From the NCBI RefSeq assembly GCF_002119665.1, contig NZ_CP021111.1:1736001-1800000 (forward strand): DNA of 64,000 nucleotides. Direction: 5' to 3'. The position numbers were made by a program, and so were the translations under genes. Below the pieces are notes generated by a model. That model ran no database searches, had not been told where the DNA came from, and saw nothing but the letters and a program-made list of their open reading frames with translations. Of this stretch, positions 1-7,435 are shown piece by piece (within the stretch, counting starts at the first letter, position 1; each line of letters opens with the position of its first letter). This stretch comes from Bordetella genomosp. 13 (GTDB taxonomy: Bacteria; Pseudomonadota; Gammaproteobacteria; Burkholderiales; Burkholderiaceae_B).

Positions 1-152
1 ATGACCGCCGCCAGCACCAGGACCACCGCGCCGGCCAGGCGCCGCCTGGCGCGGACCCGCAGTTCGGCCGCCTGGGCCTCGCTATTTACGGATGGACGCG
101 GCCGCGACGAACCCGTATCGGCGGCGGAATCCTTGCGTTTGAACAAGCCCAT
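1..152 (-). CDS. SPOR/DedD-like membrane protein, N-terminal fragment
   Basis: Only the first 50 codons lie in the window; the gene runs off the left edge. The peptide starts MGLFKRKDSAAD, has a charged cytoplasmic stretch ending in RVRARRRLAG at about residues 31-41, then a hydrophobic run (AVVLVLAAV) that looks like the start of a single membrane anchor. This layout, directly downstream of folC on the same strand, is typical of DedD-type SPOR-domain proteins, which bind denuded septal peptidoglycan. The SPOR domain itself would lie outside the window, so the family call rests on position and the N-terminal anchor. Gap to the folC stop is 73 bases. Confidence 0.6.
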   Translation of the reverse strand, partial: MGLFKRKDSAADTGSSRPRPSVNSEAQAAELRVRARRRLAGAVVLVLAAV

Positions 153-225
153 TCGAGATCAACCCCTGGCGGCCGGATGGTGCACCCGGCCTGTCTGCGC
201 CTCGCTCGGCGACCTGACCACTGCG

Positions 226-1533
226 CTATCCACGGCGGCCCAGCGCCTGGAGGACGGCAGCCACGGTCAGGAAGGAACCGAACACGAGAATTCTATCACC
301 CTCGCCCGCCTGCCCCCGTGCGGCGGCATAGGCCGCGGCGGGGTCGTCATAGGCGTGCACGGTGGGGCCTTCCGCCCCTGCCGGCGCCGCCGGCAAGGCC
401 GCGCGCACCTTTTCGGCCAGCGCCTGCGGCGCCAGCCCGCGCGGTCCCGGCAGGCCCGCGCAATGCCAATGATCGATGCGGGTGCCCAGCTTGGCCACGA
501 CGCCCGCGATATCCTTGTCCGACAGCATGCCGAACACCGCATGCGTATAGGGATGGAATCCCATGTTGTCCAGGTTCTGCGCCAGCACCGCCGCGGCGTG
601 CGGATTGTGCGCCACGTCCAGGATCACCAGCGGCTGGCCGGGCAGGATCTGGAAGCGGCCCGGCAGCGAAGCCTGCAGCAGGCCGATGCGCACCGCCTGC
701 TGCGGCACCGGCAGCAGGTCGCGCACCGATTCCAGCGCAGCCAGCGCCGCCGACGCGTTCAACAGCTGGTTGGCGCCGCGCAGCGCCGGGTACGCCAGCG
801 CGGCGCGGCGCTGGCTTCGGCCGCCGTATGCCCACTGCTGGCGATCGCCCGAGTAATTGAAGTCGCGTCCGAACAGCCACAGATCGGCGCCGATGGCCGC
901 GGCGTGGTCCAGCAACGATTGCGGCGGCACCGGATCGCTGCAGACGGCTGGCCTGCCCGGACGGTAGATGTGGGCCTTCTCCAGGCCGATCTTCTCGCGC
1001 GTGTCGCCCAGGTAATCCATATGGTCCAGGTCGACACTGGTCACGATGGCGCAGTCGGCGTCCACGATATTGACGGCGTCCAGCCGTCCGCCCAGCCCGA
1101 CCTCGAGCACCACGGCATCCAGCCCGGCCCGCGCGAACAGGCGCAGCACGGCCAGGGTGGTGAACTCGAAGTACGTCAGGCTGATATCGCCGCGCGCGGC
1201 CTCGACGGCCTGGAACTGCTCGACGAAGGCGGCATCCGTCACGATCTCGCCGTTGATGCGGGCGCGCTCATTGAAATCGATGAGGTGAGGCGACGTATAC
1301 AGGCCCACCTTGTACCCGGCGGCCAGCAGAATGGCCTCGAGCATGGCACAGGTGGAACCCTTGCCATTGGTGCCGCCCACCACGAACTTGACCGCATCCA
1401 GCTGGATGCCGAGCCGTCCGGCCACTTCCCCTACCCGCTCGAGGCCCAGTTCAATGGCCTGCGCATGCAGGGATTCGAGGTACTGCAGCCAGCCATCCAG
1501 CGGCGTGGCGGCATCGGGACGCGAGGACGACAT
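226..1533 (-). CDS. folC: Dihydrofolate synthase / folylpolyglutamate synthase
   Basis: Bifunctional Mur-ligase-family enzyme of 435 residues that adds glutamate to dihydropteroate and then extends the polyglutamate tail of folates in the cytoplasm. Visible motifs are the P-loop GTNGKGS at residues 54-60, YTSPHL at 79-84 with the following FNERARING, and the C-terminal-domain motif LDVAHNPHA. Length fits the family (about 420-440). The ATG at 1533 gives MSSSRPDAATPLDG; an in-frame GTG four codons upstream is possible, and a longer upstream extension is not conserved-looking. It is the housekeeping neighbour of the flagellar locus and reads away from it. Confidence 0.95.
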   Translation of the reverse strand: MSSSRPDAATPLDGWLQYLESLHAQAIELGLERVGEVAGRLGIQLDAVKFVVGGTNGKGSTCAMLEAILLAAGYKVGLYTSPHLIDFNERARINGEIVTDAAFVEQFQAVEAARGDISLTYFEFTTLAVLRLFARAGLDAVVLEVGLGGRLDAVNIVDADCAIVTSVDLDHMDYLGDTREKIGLEKAHIYRPGRPAVCSDPVPPQSLLDHAAAIGADLWLFGRDFNYSGDRQQWAYGGRSQRRAALAYPALRGANQLLNASAALAALESVRDLLPVPQQAVRIGLLQASLPGRFQILPGQPLVILDVAHNPHAAAVLAQNLDNMGFHPYTHAVFGMLSDKDIAGVVAKLGTRIDHWHCAGLPGPRGLAPQALAEKVRAALPAAPAGAEGPTVHAYDDPAAAYAAARGQAGEGDRILVFGSFLTVAAVLQALGRRG

Positions 1534-1812
1534 GAGCGGCGACACGAAAATGAAATACGCGGCAGTGTACCAGCCGCGTCCGTGTTTACCCGCATACCCG
1601 TGCTGTGGACGCGGTTGTCCAGGCGGCCGGCGCCAGGCGCGCAGCTTGGCCGGGGCGACGCTGCGGTGCGTTCCCATACCGCGATGGTCCGACGCGATAT
1701 AGCAGCCGCCGCACCCATATGGTGCACGAAACCGCGCCTTCATCGAAAGATGGCGGACTTTCGCACTGGATTTCGCGCGATTGCACCGCGTCGGACGTGT
1801 TACCCCCACGGC
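1534..1812. other. Intergenic region between folC and flaG
   Basis: This stretch lies between the divergent folC and flaG genes. No coding region with a recognisable product was found on either strand. It should carry the folC promoter on the minus strand. The only clear element in the larger 372-base gap is the FliA-type promoter at 1813-1839, annotated separately. Confidence 0.6.
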
Positions 1813-1839
1813 TAAAGTTCAACTCGGCGATGCCGTAAT
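1813..1839 (+). promoter_or_regulatory. FliA (sigma-28) promoter for flaG-fliDST
   Basis: TAAA at 1813-1816, exactly 15 bases, then GCCGTAAT at 1832-1839. The sigma-28 consensus is TAAA-N15-GCCGATAA; only one -10 position differs clearly. The same TAAA-N15-GCCGT form occurs before fliC and flgM in this window. It lies 66 bases upstream of the flaG ATG. Confidence 0.85.
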
Positions 1840-1905
1840 GGTAACTGTGATTTTGCTGACACCGAACGCGTCCTTCACGCATTCCCTGCCGGAGCTAAAA
1901 CCATC

Positions 1906-2301
1906 ATGGCCGTAAGTCCGCTTCATCCTGCCGCCGCGCTTCCCATGCCGGTCGCGCCCGCAGTGGCCGCGCCTGCGGCCCCCACTACCGTCGACGCTTC
2001 TCTGGCGGTTAAGCCCGCTGCCGAGGCCACCGACAGCAACGGCGCGCGCGATGCCGCATCCAACCCGCAGCAGCAGCCGCAAGAACCGCTCGAGAAAGCG
2101 TTGGACGACATTAACCAGCAGATGAAGGCGTGGGCGACACAGCTTCAGTTCGAGATCGACCCCGACATCAATCGCGTGGTGGTGTCGATCGTCGATTCGA
2201 ACACCGGCGACGTGGTGCGCACCATCCCTTCGGACGCCGTGCTGCGGATCGCGAAAATGATTGTGAAGCTTCAAGGCAATGCGGTGGAGACGTCGGCCTG
2301 A
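1906..2301 (+). CDS. flaG: FlaG family flagellar protein
   Basis: A 131-residue protein. The first ~55 residues are Ala/Pro-rich and low in complexity. The C-terminal part (about 60-128), containing QPQEPLEKALDDINQQ, FEIDPDINRVVVSIVDSNTG and VVRTIPSDAVLRIAK, matches the compact FlaG domain. FlaG proteins are encoded beside fliD and influence filament length or filament-cap behaviour; the precise role is poorly settled. It is preceded by a strong FliA-type promoter and is the first gene of a run with fliD, fliS and fliT, consistent with late expression together with the filament cap. Confidence 0.9.
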   Translation: MAVSPLHPAAALPMPVAPAVAAPAAPTTVDASLAVKPAAEATDSNGARDAASNPQQQPQEPLEKALDDINQQMKAWATQLQFEIDPDINRVVVSIVDSNTGDVVRTIPSDAVLRIAKMIVKLQGNAVETSA

Positions 2302-2442
2302 GACCGGCGCCGACAGTGCGAAAAAACGCACCAGATCGGTGCACTTATCTAGAGTTTTTTGAATTAGCCCAACGTTGTGCCGTTGCCCGGTCAATAGGTT
2401 GGATACTTTTTTCGACAGAATCTACGCTAGTAAGGAGTTTTC
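2302..2442 (+). other. flaG-fliD intergenic region with weak FliA-like match
   Basis: This 141-base leader includes a poor sigma-28 match: TGAA at 2360-2363, 15 bases, GCCGTTGC at 2379-2386. There is a good ribosome-binding site (AAGGAG) just before the fliD ATG. Transcription may simply continue from the flaG promoter. Confidence 0.35.
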
Positions 2443-3840
2443 ATGGCCACCATCACCTCCCTGGGCGCCGGCACGTCGCTTGACCTGGAGACCATCCTCA
2501 AGGGATTGCAGGATGCGAACCAAACGACTCTGGACGGGATCACTGCTCGCCAGAAGAGCTATGAGGTAAAGATCTCGTCGTTCAGCCAGCTGCAAAGCAG
2601 CGTCCAGTCGGTGCTGGATGCCTCCAACGCGCTGGCCGACAGCAAGACCCTCAATGCGGTGAAGAGCTCCGTCACCGGTAAGGGCGTTTCGCTCACGACG
2701 CAGGCAGGAGCGGCGCCGGGCCAGTACTCCGTTACCGTGGACAGGCTGGCCAAGAGCCAGCGCCTGCAATCCGCCGCGGTCGACCGCACCGAGAACCACG
2801 GCAGCGGCGGCACCATCGAGATCGAACTGCGCAACGGCGACAAATCCACCATCACGCTCGAGGAAAACACCTCGCTTGAGGAAGTTGCCAAGGCCATCAA
2901 TGCGAGCGACGAGGCCGGGGTGTACGCCACCGTCATTAACAACGGCAGCGGCGGCTCACATTTGATGCTGACCTCCAAGCAGACCGGAGTCGACAACGCC
3001 GTCACCAAGATCACGGTCACCGGCAACGATGGCGACCTGGACCAGATCCTCAGCTACGACGCGGCGACCACCGGCGGCGGCCTGACCCAGACGCAGGAGG
3101 CGAACGATGCCGAGCTGACCATCAACGGCATCGACGTCACGAGCAGCGGCAACAGCATTTCCGACGTCATCGACGGCGTCACGATCAACCTGGCCGCCGA
3201 CGTCGAGGAAGGCAGCACCGTCACGATCGACATCACGCACGATGCCGCCGCCCTGTCGGGCGCCGTCACCAAGTTCGTCAATGCGTACAACTCGCTGCAG
3301 ACGACGATCTACAACCTGACGAAGTTCGACGTCGAAGCCGAAACGCAAAGCGCGCTGACCGGCGACAGCACGGCGCGCGGCATCCAGACCAGCCTGGCCG
3401 CCGCCCTGCAGGTGGTGTCCGACGAAGGCACGGTGCGCACGCTGGCACAGCTCGGCATCACGATCAACCCCGAGAAGGTTGGCGGCGCGGGCGGCACGCT
3501 GAGCATCGACCAGACCAAGCTGGACGAAGCCCTGAAGGAAAATCCCGGCGACGTGGCGCGCCTGCTGGCCGGGCCGAACGGCCTGAGCGCGTCGATCAAG
3601 AAGGCCACCGACTCCATGCTGGGCGCCGAAGGCTCTATCGCCACTCGTCAGGACGGCCTGCGCAACACGGTGGATTCGCTGCAGGAACAGCATGACAATA
3701 CCGAGGCCCGCCTCGAAGGCGAACTGGACATCATGCGCGCCCAGTTCGTCAACCTGAGCGTCCTCGTCGCTCAGATGGAAAGCACCAGCAGCTACCTGAC
3801 CCAACAGTTCGCGAATATGTCGTCGTCGCAGAACAGATAA
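2443..3840 (+). CDS. fliD: Flagellar filament cap protein (HAP2)
   Basis: 465-residue secreted cap protein that sits at the filament tip and guides flagellin polymerisation. The N-terminal FliD_N region is visible (TSLDLETILKGLQDANQTTL at about 8-27, then coiled heptads), followed by the variable central domains and FliD_C, with a terminal coiled coil (SLQEQHDNTEARLEGELDIM near 406-425) ending SSYLTQQFANMSSSQNR. There is no cleavable signal peptide, as expected for a type III export substrate. A strong AAGGAG ribosome site precedes the ATG. fliS follows 12 bases after the stop. Confidence 0.97.
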   Translation: MATITSLGAGTSLDLETILKGLQDANQTTLDGITARQKSYEVKISSFSQLQSSVQSVLDASNALADSKTLNAVKSSVTGKGVSLTTQAGAAPGQYSVTVDRLAKSQRLQSAAVDRTENHGSGGTIEIELRNGDKSTITLEENTSLEEVAKAINASDEAGVYATVINNGSGGSHLMLTSKQTGVDNAVTKITVTGNDGDLDQILSYDAATTGGGLTQTQEANDAELTINGIDVTSSGNSISDVIDGVTINLAADVEEGSTVTIDITHDAAALSGAVTKFVNAYNSLQTTIYNLTKFDVEAETQSALTGDSTARGIQTSLAAALQVVSDEGTVRTLAQLGITINPEKVGGAGGTLSIDQTKLDEALKENPGDVARLLAGPNGLSASIKKATDSMLGAEGSIATRQDGLRNTVDSLQEQHDNTEARLEGELDIMRAQFVNLSVLVAQMESTSSYLTQQFANMSSSQNR

Positions 3841-3852
3841 CCCGCTCGTGAT

Positions 3853-4281
3853 ATGACTTACGCCTCGCGTCGCCCTACCGGCTCCTATTCAGTCCGCTCC
3901 TATACCGACATCGGCCTGGAAACCCAGGTATTGAGCGCCGGACCGGAACGCCTGATCACACTGCTGTTCAGCGGCGCGAGGACCGCCATCGCCCAGGCCC
4001 GCATCCACATGGAAGCGGGCCGCACGGCCGATCGCGGCGCCGCCATCGGCAAGGCGGTGCGCATCGTCGACGAGGGACTCAAGCTCAGTCTCAACCTCGA
4101 AGCTGGCGGCGAGGTGGCAGAAAACCTCGCTCGCCTATACGACTACATCATCCGTACGCTGCTGACCGCAAACCTTAAGTCCGACGTCGAGCAACTCGAC
4201 CTCGCCGATCGGCTGCTGGCGGATCTGGCCGAAGCCTGGCAACAATCGGTTGACGTCCAACCTTCCGCCAATCCGGCCTGA
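3853..4281 (+). CDS. fliS: Flagellin export chaperone
   Basis: 142-residue helical cytosolic chaperone that binds the C-terminal D0 segment of flagellin and prevents premature polymerisation. It has the typical short N-terminal Tyr-containing segment (YSVRSYTDIGLETQVLSA at about 12-29), the helix with LITLLFSGARTAIAQARIHME, and the later AENLARLYDYIIRTLL helix. Length is close to the usual 125-140 residues. It lies between fliD and fliT, the usual order. No strong ribosome-binding sequence precedes the ATG, so expression may depend on coupling to fliD. Confidence 0.95.
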   Translation: MTYASRRPTGSYSVRSYTDIGLETQVLSAGPERLITLLFSGARTAIAQARIHMEAGRTADRGAAIGKAVRIVDEGLKLSLNLEAGGEVAENLARLYDYIIRTLLTANLKSDVEQLDLADRLLADLAEAWQQSVDVQPSANPA

Positions 4282-4330
4282 TCCTGGTTGACCTGTTTTC
4301 TTGCCAGCCCGTCTCGACCGCGAGAATTCT

Positions 4331-4681
4331 ATGCCGTCCCTTATGCAGCACGCTCCCATTCTCGATCTATATCTGGATATCGCGAATATCACCGGCGCAA
4401 TGCTGATCGCCGCGCAGTCGGATGACTGGGACAGGGTCATGACCTACGGTCAGCAGTATTGCGAGGCCGTCGAGCGGCTGCGCGAGCTGGAACCCCAGCA
4501 ATCCCTCGACGAGGCCGGGCGCGCGCTCAAGTACGACCTGCTCGTGCGCATCCTCGAGAACGACGCGGCGGTGCGCGACCTGGCCCTGCCGCAACTGGCC
4601 CGCCTGGGCAACCTGCTGGGCCGCATGAAGCGCCAGCAGTCGCTGCTTGCCACGTACCGGGGTAGAGCGGCGGGCGCATGA
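4331..4681 (+). CDS. fliT: Flagellar protein FliT
   Basis: 116-residue helical protein at the position of the FliT chaperone, which in enteric bacteria binds FliD and can also inhibit FlhDC. Sequence conservation in FliT is low, so the call relies on position after fliD-fliS, size and an all-helical pattern (YLDIANITGAMLIAAQSDDWD near the N-terminus; a C-terminal helix ending LLGRMKRQQSLLATYRGRA). The start at 4331 was chosen over an upstream in-frame codon because MPSLMQHAPILD begins the amphipathic region. The stop overlaps the next ATG (ATGA), suggesting translational coupling. Confidence 0.8.
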   Translation: MPSLMQHAPILDLYLDIANITGAMLIAAQSDDWDRVMTYGQQYCEAVERLRELEPQQSLDEAGRALKYDLLVRILENDAAVRDLALPQLARLGNLLGRMKRQQSLLATYRGRAAGA

Positions 4682-6012
4682 GTATCGGCCCACCCGCGCT
4701 AGGCAACATCCTGGTCCAGCGGCTCGATGCCGTTCTCGGGACCACGATGGCCGCGCACGCCAACGCCGTCACCGGCGCGCGCCCCGACGCGGTCACGCAG
4801 CCCGGCGAAGGCGCTCGGCCCGACGGGTCGGAGCACGCCACGCGAGGCCCGCGCCAGGGCGTCAACGTCGTCGAAGGCGGCGCGGGCGGCCGGCAGAATG
4901 CCATCGCCGACGCCAAGACCGCCGCCGCGCTGGCCCTGGCCGCACGAGGCCTGGTCACGCGCACCGACCTCACGGCATCGGCGCCCACTACCCTCGGTTC
5001 CACGGCACGCACCATTCTTGCCGTGCTGGCCCAGTTTCCCGAAAAGGCTCCGCCGGTGCCCGGCCGTGCGCCGCTGTGGACGCCTGCCGGCGGACAGGCG
5101 GATCCCGCGGCGGCGCCCAGTGCCCGCCCCGCTGGCGGCCAGGCCGGCGCGCCTGTCACACAGGGATCGGCCGCGACCGCGTCCGCGGCCGACCCTGAGC
5201 TGGCGCCAACGGGCGCGCAGTCCAGGCCCGCGGCCGACGCCGCCCAAGCCGGGACGCCTCGTGCCGCCAACGCACCGACTCCCGCCGCCCAGGCCCTGCA
5301 GGTCGTGGCGCCGCGCGCCGACGCCCCGCACCCCGCCACGCTGGCGCTGGCCTTGCGCGTGGCGTTGCAACAGAGCGGCCTGTTCTACGAATCGCACCTG
5401 ACGCAGATGGTCTATGGCCAGCGCACGCCGCAGCAACTGGCCGAAGAACCGCAGGCCGCGCTGCGCCTGCCGGCGGGCCAGCCTGACAACGCACCCAGTA
5501 CCGCGCGCCAGGCCGCCGACACCCCCGCCCCTGCACGCGAGGCGTCGCAGTCCGCGGCCGGTTCCGCAAGCGGCAGCGGCAGCGCCTCGCCGTCGGGCGC
5601 ATCGTCGGGCCAGGGCCAACCGCTGGCGGGCATCCACCCCGAAGCCATGCAGCTGGTGCGCCAGCAGCTCGACGTGCTGGCCAATCAGTCGCTCACTTGG
5701 CAGGGCCAGGCGTGGCCGGGCACCGAGATGGAATGGGAAGTCGAGCGCGACCGCACCGCCGGTTCGCCCGAGCCCGAGGAAGGCCACTGGGCCACCCGCA
5801 TCAAGCTCGACCTGCCGCGCCTGGGGCTGGTCGAGGCGCGCATCAATCTGGCCGGCAACCAGGTGGTGATGCATCTCGTCGCGCCGCGCAGCGCCGCCGA
5901 GCTCGGCCGCAACGGCGACGGCCTGCGCCAGGGCCTCACCTCGGCGGGTCTCACGCTCAGCCAGTTGAACGTGGACGTTGCGCCGCCCTCGCCCTTCGTG
6001 TTCGAGCCATGA
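4678..6012 (+). CDS. Second FliK-like protein (Flg_hook C-terminal domain)
   Basis: 444 residues. The first ~330 are Ala/Pro/Gly-rich and low complexity. The last ~110 hold a FliK C-terminal-type (Flg_hook) domain, with TRIKLDLPRLGLVEARINLAGNQ-like alternation near 365-390 followed by HLVAPRSAAELGRNGDGLRQGL and LSQLNVDV. FliK C-terminal domains bind the FlhB cytoplasmic domain to switch export specificity. A second, conventional fliK lies at 12794. This copy overlaps by ATGA with a small FlhB-C-like gene, so the two are probably coupled in translation and function. Whether it measures hook length or does something else cannot be told from sequence. Confidence 0.8.
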   Translation: MSIGPPALGNILVQRLDAVLGTTMAAHANAVTGARPDAVTQPGEGARPDGSEHATRGPRQGVNVVEGGAGGRQNAIADAKTAAALALAARGLVTRTDLTASAPTTLGSTARTILAVLAQFPEKAPPVPGRAPLWTPAGGQADPAAAPSARPAGGQAGAPVTQGSAATASAADPELAPTGAQSRPAADAAQAGTPRAANAPTPAAQALQVVAPRADAPHPATLALALRVALQQSGLFYESHLTQMVYGQRTPQQLAEEPQAALRLPAGQPDNAPSTARQAADTPAPAREASQSAAGSASGSGSASPSGASSGQGQPLAGIHPEAMQLVRQQLDVLANQSLTWQGQAWPGTEMEWEVERDRTAGSPEPEEGHWATRIKLDLPRLGLVEARINLAGNQVVMHLVAPRSAAELGRNGDGLRQGLTSAGLTLSQLNVDVAPPSPFVFEP

Positions 6013-6329
6013 ACGAACCGTCGACGTCTCCCGACCCCGATCGCCGCGCCGCCGTCGCCATCTCGTACGACGAGCGCCAGGAAGCGCCTCGCGTGGTGGC
6101 CAAGGGCTATGGCAAGGTGGCCGACACGATCGTGCGCTCCGCACGGGAACATGGCCTGTACGTGCACGAGTCCACCGAACTCGTCGGCCTGCTCATGCAG
6201 GTCGACCTGGATTCGCAGATCCCTCCACAGCTGTATGTGGCCGTGGCTGAACTGCTGGCCTGGCTGTACCGTCTCGAGGCGCGGGATACGCCGGCCATGC
6301 CGGCGCCCGCCGCGCAGCCGCACGCCTGA
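6009..6329 (+). CDS. Small FlhB C-terminal-domain-like protein (FlhX type)
   Basis: 106 residues resembling only the part of FlhB/YscU that follows the autocleavage site: VAISYDERQEAPRVVAKGYGKVADTIVRSAREHGLYVHE with STELVGLLMQVDLDSQIPPQLYVAVAELLAWLYRL. There are no membrane segments and no NPTH motif. Such stand-alone FlhB-C homologues are known in several bacteria and can partly replace the cleaved FlhB-C fragment. The full-length FlhB with NPTH is encoded at 42819. The start ATG overlaps the stop of the FliK-like gene. Confidence 0.85.
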   Translation: MNEPSTSPDPDRRAAVAISYDERQEAPRVVAKGYGKVADTIVRSAREHGLYVHESTELVGLLMQVDLDSQIPPQLYVAVAELLAWLYRLEARDTPAMPAPAAQPHA

Positions 6330-6341
6330 GAAAGGCCGATC

Positions 6342-6728
6342 GTGCAAGCTTCCGTCGAACCGCCCGAGCACGAGGGATGGCTGCTGCGCACCACCGACAT
6401 CCGCAGCGCCCTCAATTCACTGACGCATCCGGCCAGCCTGGTGCAGGCGCGCGACAGCGTCGGCATGCAGTGGATCGTGAAAGTGCTTGGGCTGGATTCG
6501 CGGTCGCGCCTGTTCTTCTGGCGGCCGGACAGCGGCATGGCGCGGCAGGCGGACGGCCTGGCCGACAGGCTGGCATCGGCGCCGCTGGACTTCACGGCCA
6601 CGGCCTACGACGGCAGCTGGCTGCAGTTCCAGGCGGGGCAGCCCGCCCTGGTGCGATTCGACGACGGCAGCCTGCTGATGGTGTCGCCCTTCCCCGCGCG
6701 CTTGCGGCACGAGTTCAATCCGGGCTGA
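6342..6728 (+). CDS. YcgR N-terminal-domain-like protein lacking PilZ
   Basis: 128 residues starting at a GTG preceded by GAGAAAGG at 6328-6335. The pattern LLRTTDIRSALNSLTHPASLVQARD, then WIVKVLGLDSRSRLFFW and FTATAYDGSWLQFQAG, then PALVRFDDGSLLMVSPFPARLRHEF resembles the N-terminal YcgR domain that precedes PilZ in flagellar brake proteins. The protein ends where the RxxxR c-di-GMP motif and PilZ domain would begin (ARLRHEF aligns with the usual RLQRREF region). It may be a brake fragment or a partner for a separate PilZ protein. The family link is by eye and remote. Confidence 0.5.
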   Translation: MQASVEPPEHEGWLLRTTDIRSALNSLTHPASLVQARDSVGMQWIVKVLGLDSRSRLFFWRPDSGMARQADGLADRLASAPLDFTATAYDGSWLQFQAGQPALVRFDDGSLLMVSPFPARLRHEFNPG

Positions 6729-6771
6729 TGCGGCGCCTCGGCAGCAAGCCGGGGCTGGGCGCCGCGCGACC

Positions 6772-7104
6772 TTACATGGCCATCGACGAGATTTCGCGGT
6801 ATGCCGCGACCAGGCGGTTGCGGACCTGCACCGCAGTCTGGAAGCCGATGCTTGCCTTCTGCAGGTCGATCATGACGTCGTTGAGCGCGACGTCGGGCGC
6901 GCCGAGCTCGAACGCCTTGGCCTGGGCCGTGGCGGCCTGCTGGGCCGCGGAAACGCGCTTGAGCGAGCGCTCGAGTTCAGCCGCGAAACCGGTCGGCGCG
7001 GGCGCCAGCTCGGCCGGGCTGGCCACGCCATTCTGCGCGGCGTGCACCACGGCGCGCATCTGTTGCAACATGCTCTCGATGCCGGACAGGCCTTGAACCG
7101 CCAT
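6772..7104 (-). CDS. fliE: Flagellar hook-basal body protein FliE
   Basis: 110-residue protein that joins the MS-ring to the proximal rod and is the first rod substrate exported. It shows the conserved C-terminal segment [37 protein letters not shown] (about 68-104) and an N-terminal helix. It is transcribed away from fliF, with 331 bases between them; in many bacteria fliE heads its own transcript. It faces the YcgR-N-like gene with a 43-base convergent gap. Confidence 0.95.
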   Translation of the reverse strand: MAVQGLSGIESMLQQMRAVVHAAQNGVASPAELAPAPTGFAAELERSLKRVSAAQQAATAQAKAFELGAPDVALNDVMIDLQKASIGFQTAVQVRNRLVAAYREISSMAM

Positions 7105-7435
7105 GAAAATACCTCGAACGTCAATCGGGACAATGGCGGCCAGAGTACCCCGCGCGCGTGTGCGCCATAACGCTTAAAAGACGGCAAAAACCCCGCCAGT
7201 TCGCTCGCGCCGCAAGCCTGGCCGCCCCGCGGCGGCGCCAGCTGCGCAAGCAGGCGGCAACGCGGCTGACATAGGGGACAAATAACGCCAAAAAACGGTT
7301 GTTTTCATCGATTGGCTTTGCCGTACGGCCCGCCATAATCCACGCTCCCCGACCTAAAGCACGTTGCATGCGTAACCTGCCGTCCTCGACCATGTCGCTA
7401 GAATCTCTGCTCCGCGTTGCTTGCGGGAGCCGCCG
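7105..7435. other. Divergent fliE / fliF control region
   Basis: 331 bases with no credible gene. They must carry promoters for fliE (minus) and the large fliF-K operon (plus). A possible sigma-70-like element is annotated at 7312-7339. The stretch around 7270-7300 is locally A-rich (acaaataacgccaaaaaacgg), plausible for activator (FlhDC) binding, but no FlhDC box could be assigned confidently. Confidence 0.55.
7312..7339 (+). promoter_or_regulatory. Possible sigma-70 promoter for fliF operon
   Basis: TTGGCT at 7312-7317, 16-base spacer, CATAAT at 7334-7339 (five of six matches to TATAAT). It lies 96 bases upstream of the fliF ATG. The weak -35 would fit an activator-dependent class II promoter. 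Confidence 0.4.

Noticed and set aside
1..1815. 604-codon plus-strand open frame opposite folC
   Set aside because: Arg/Gly/His-rich translation with no domain; it is the antisense shadow of folC in high-GC DNA.
2360..2386. FliA promoter before fliD (TGAA-N15-GCCGTTGC)
   Set aside because: Several mismatches in both boxes; read-through from the strong flaG promoter is enough. Kept only as a weak remark in the gap entry.
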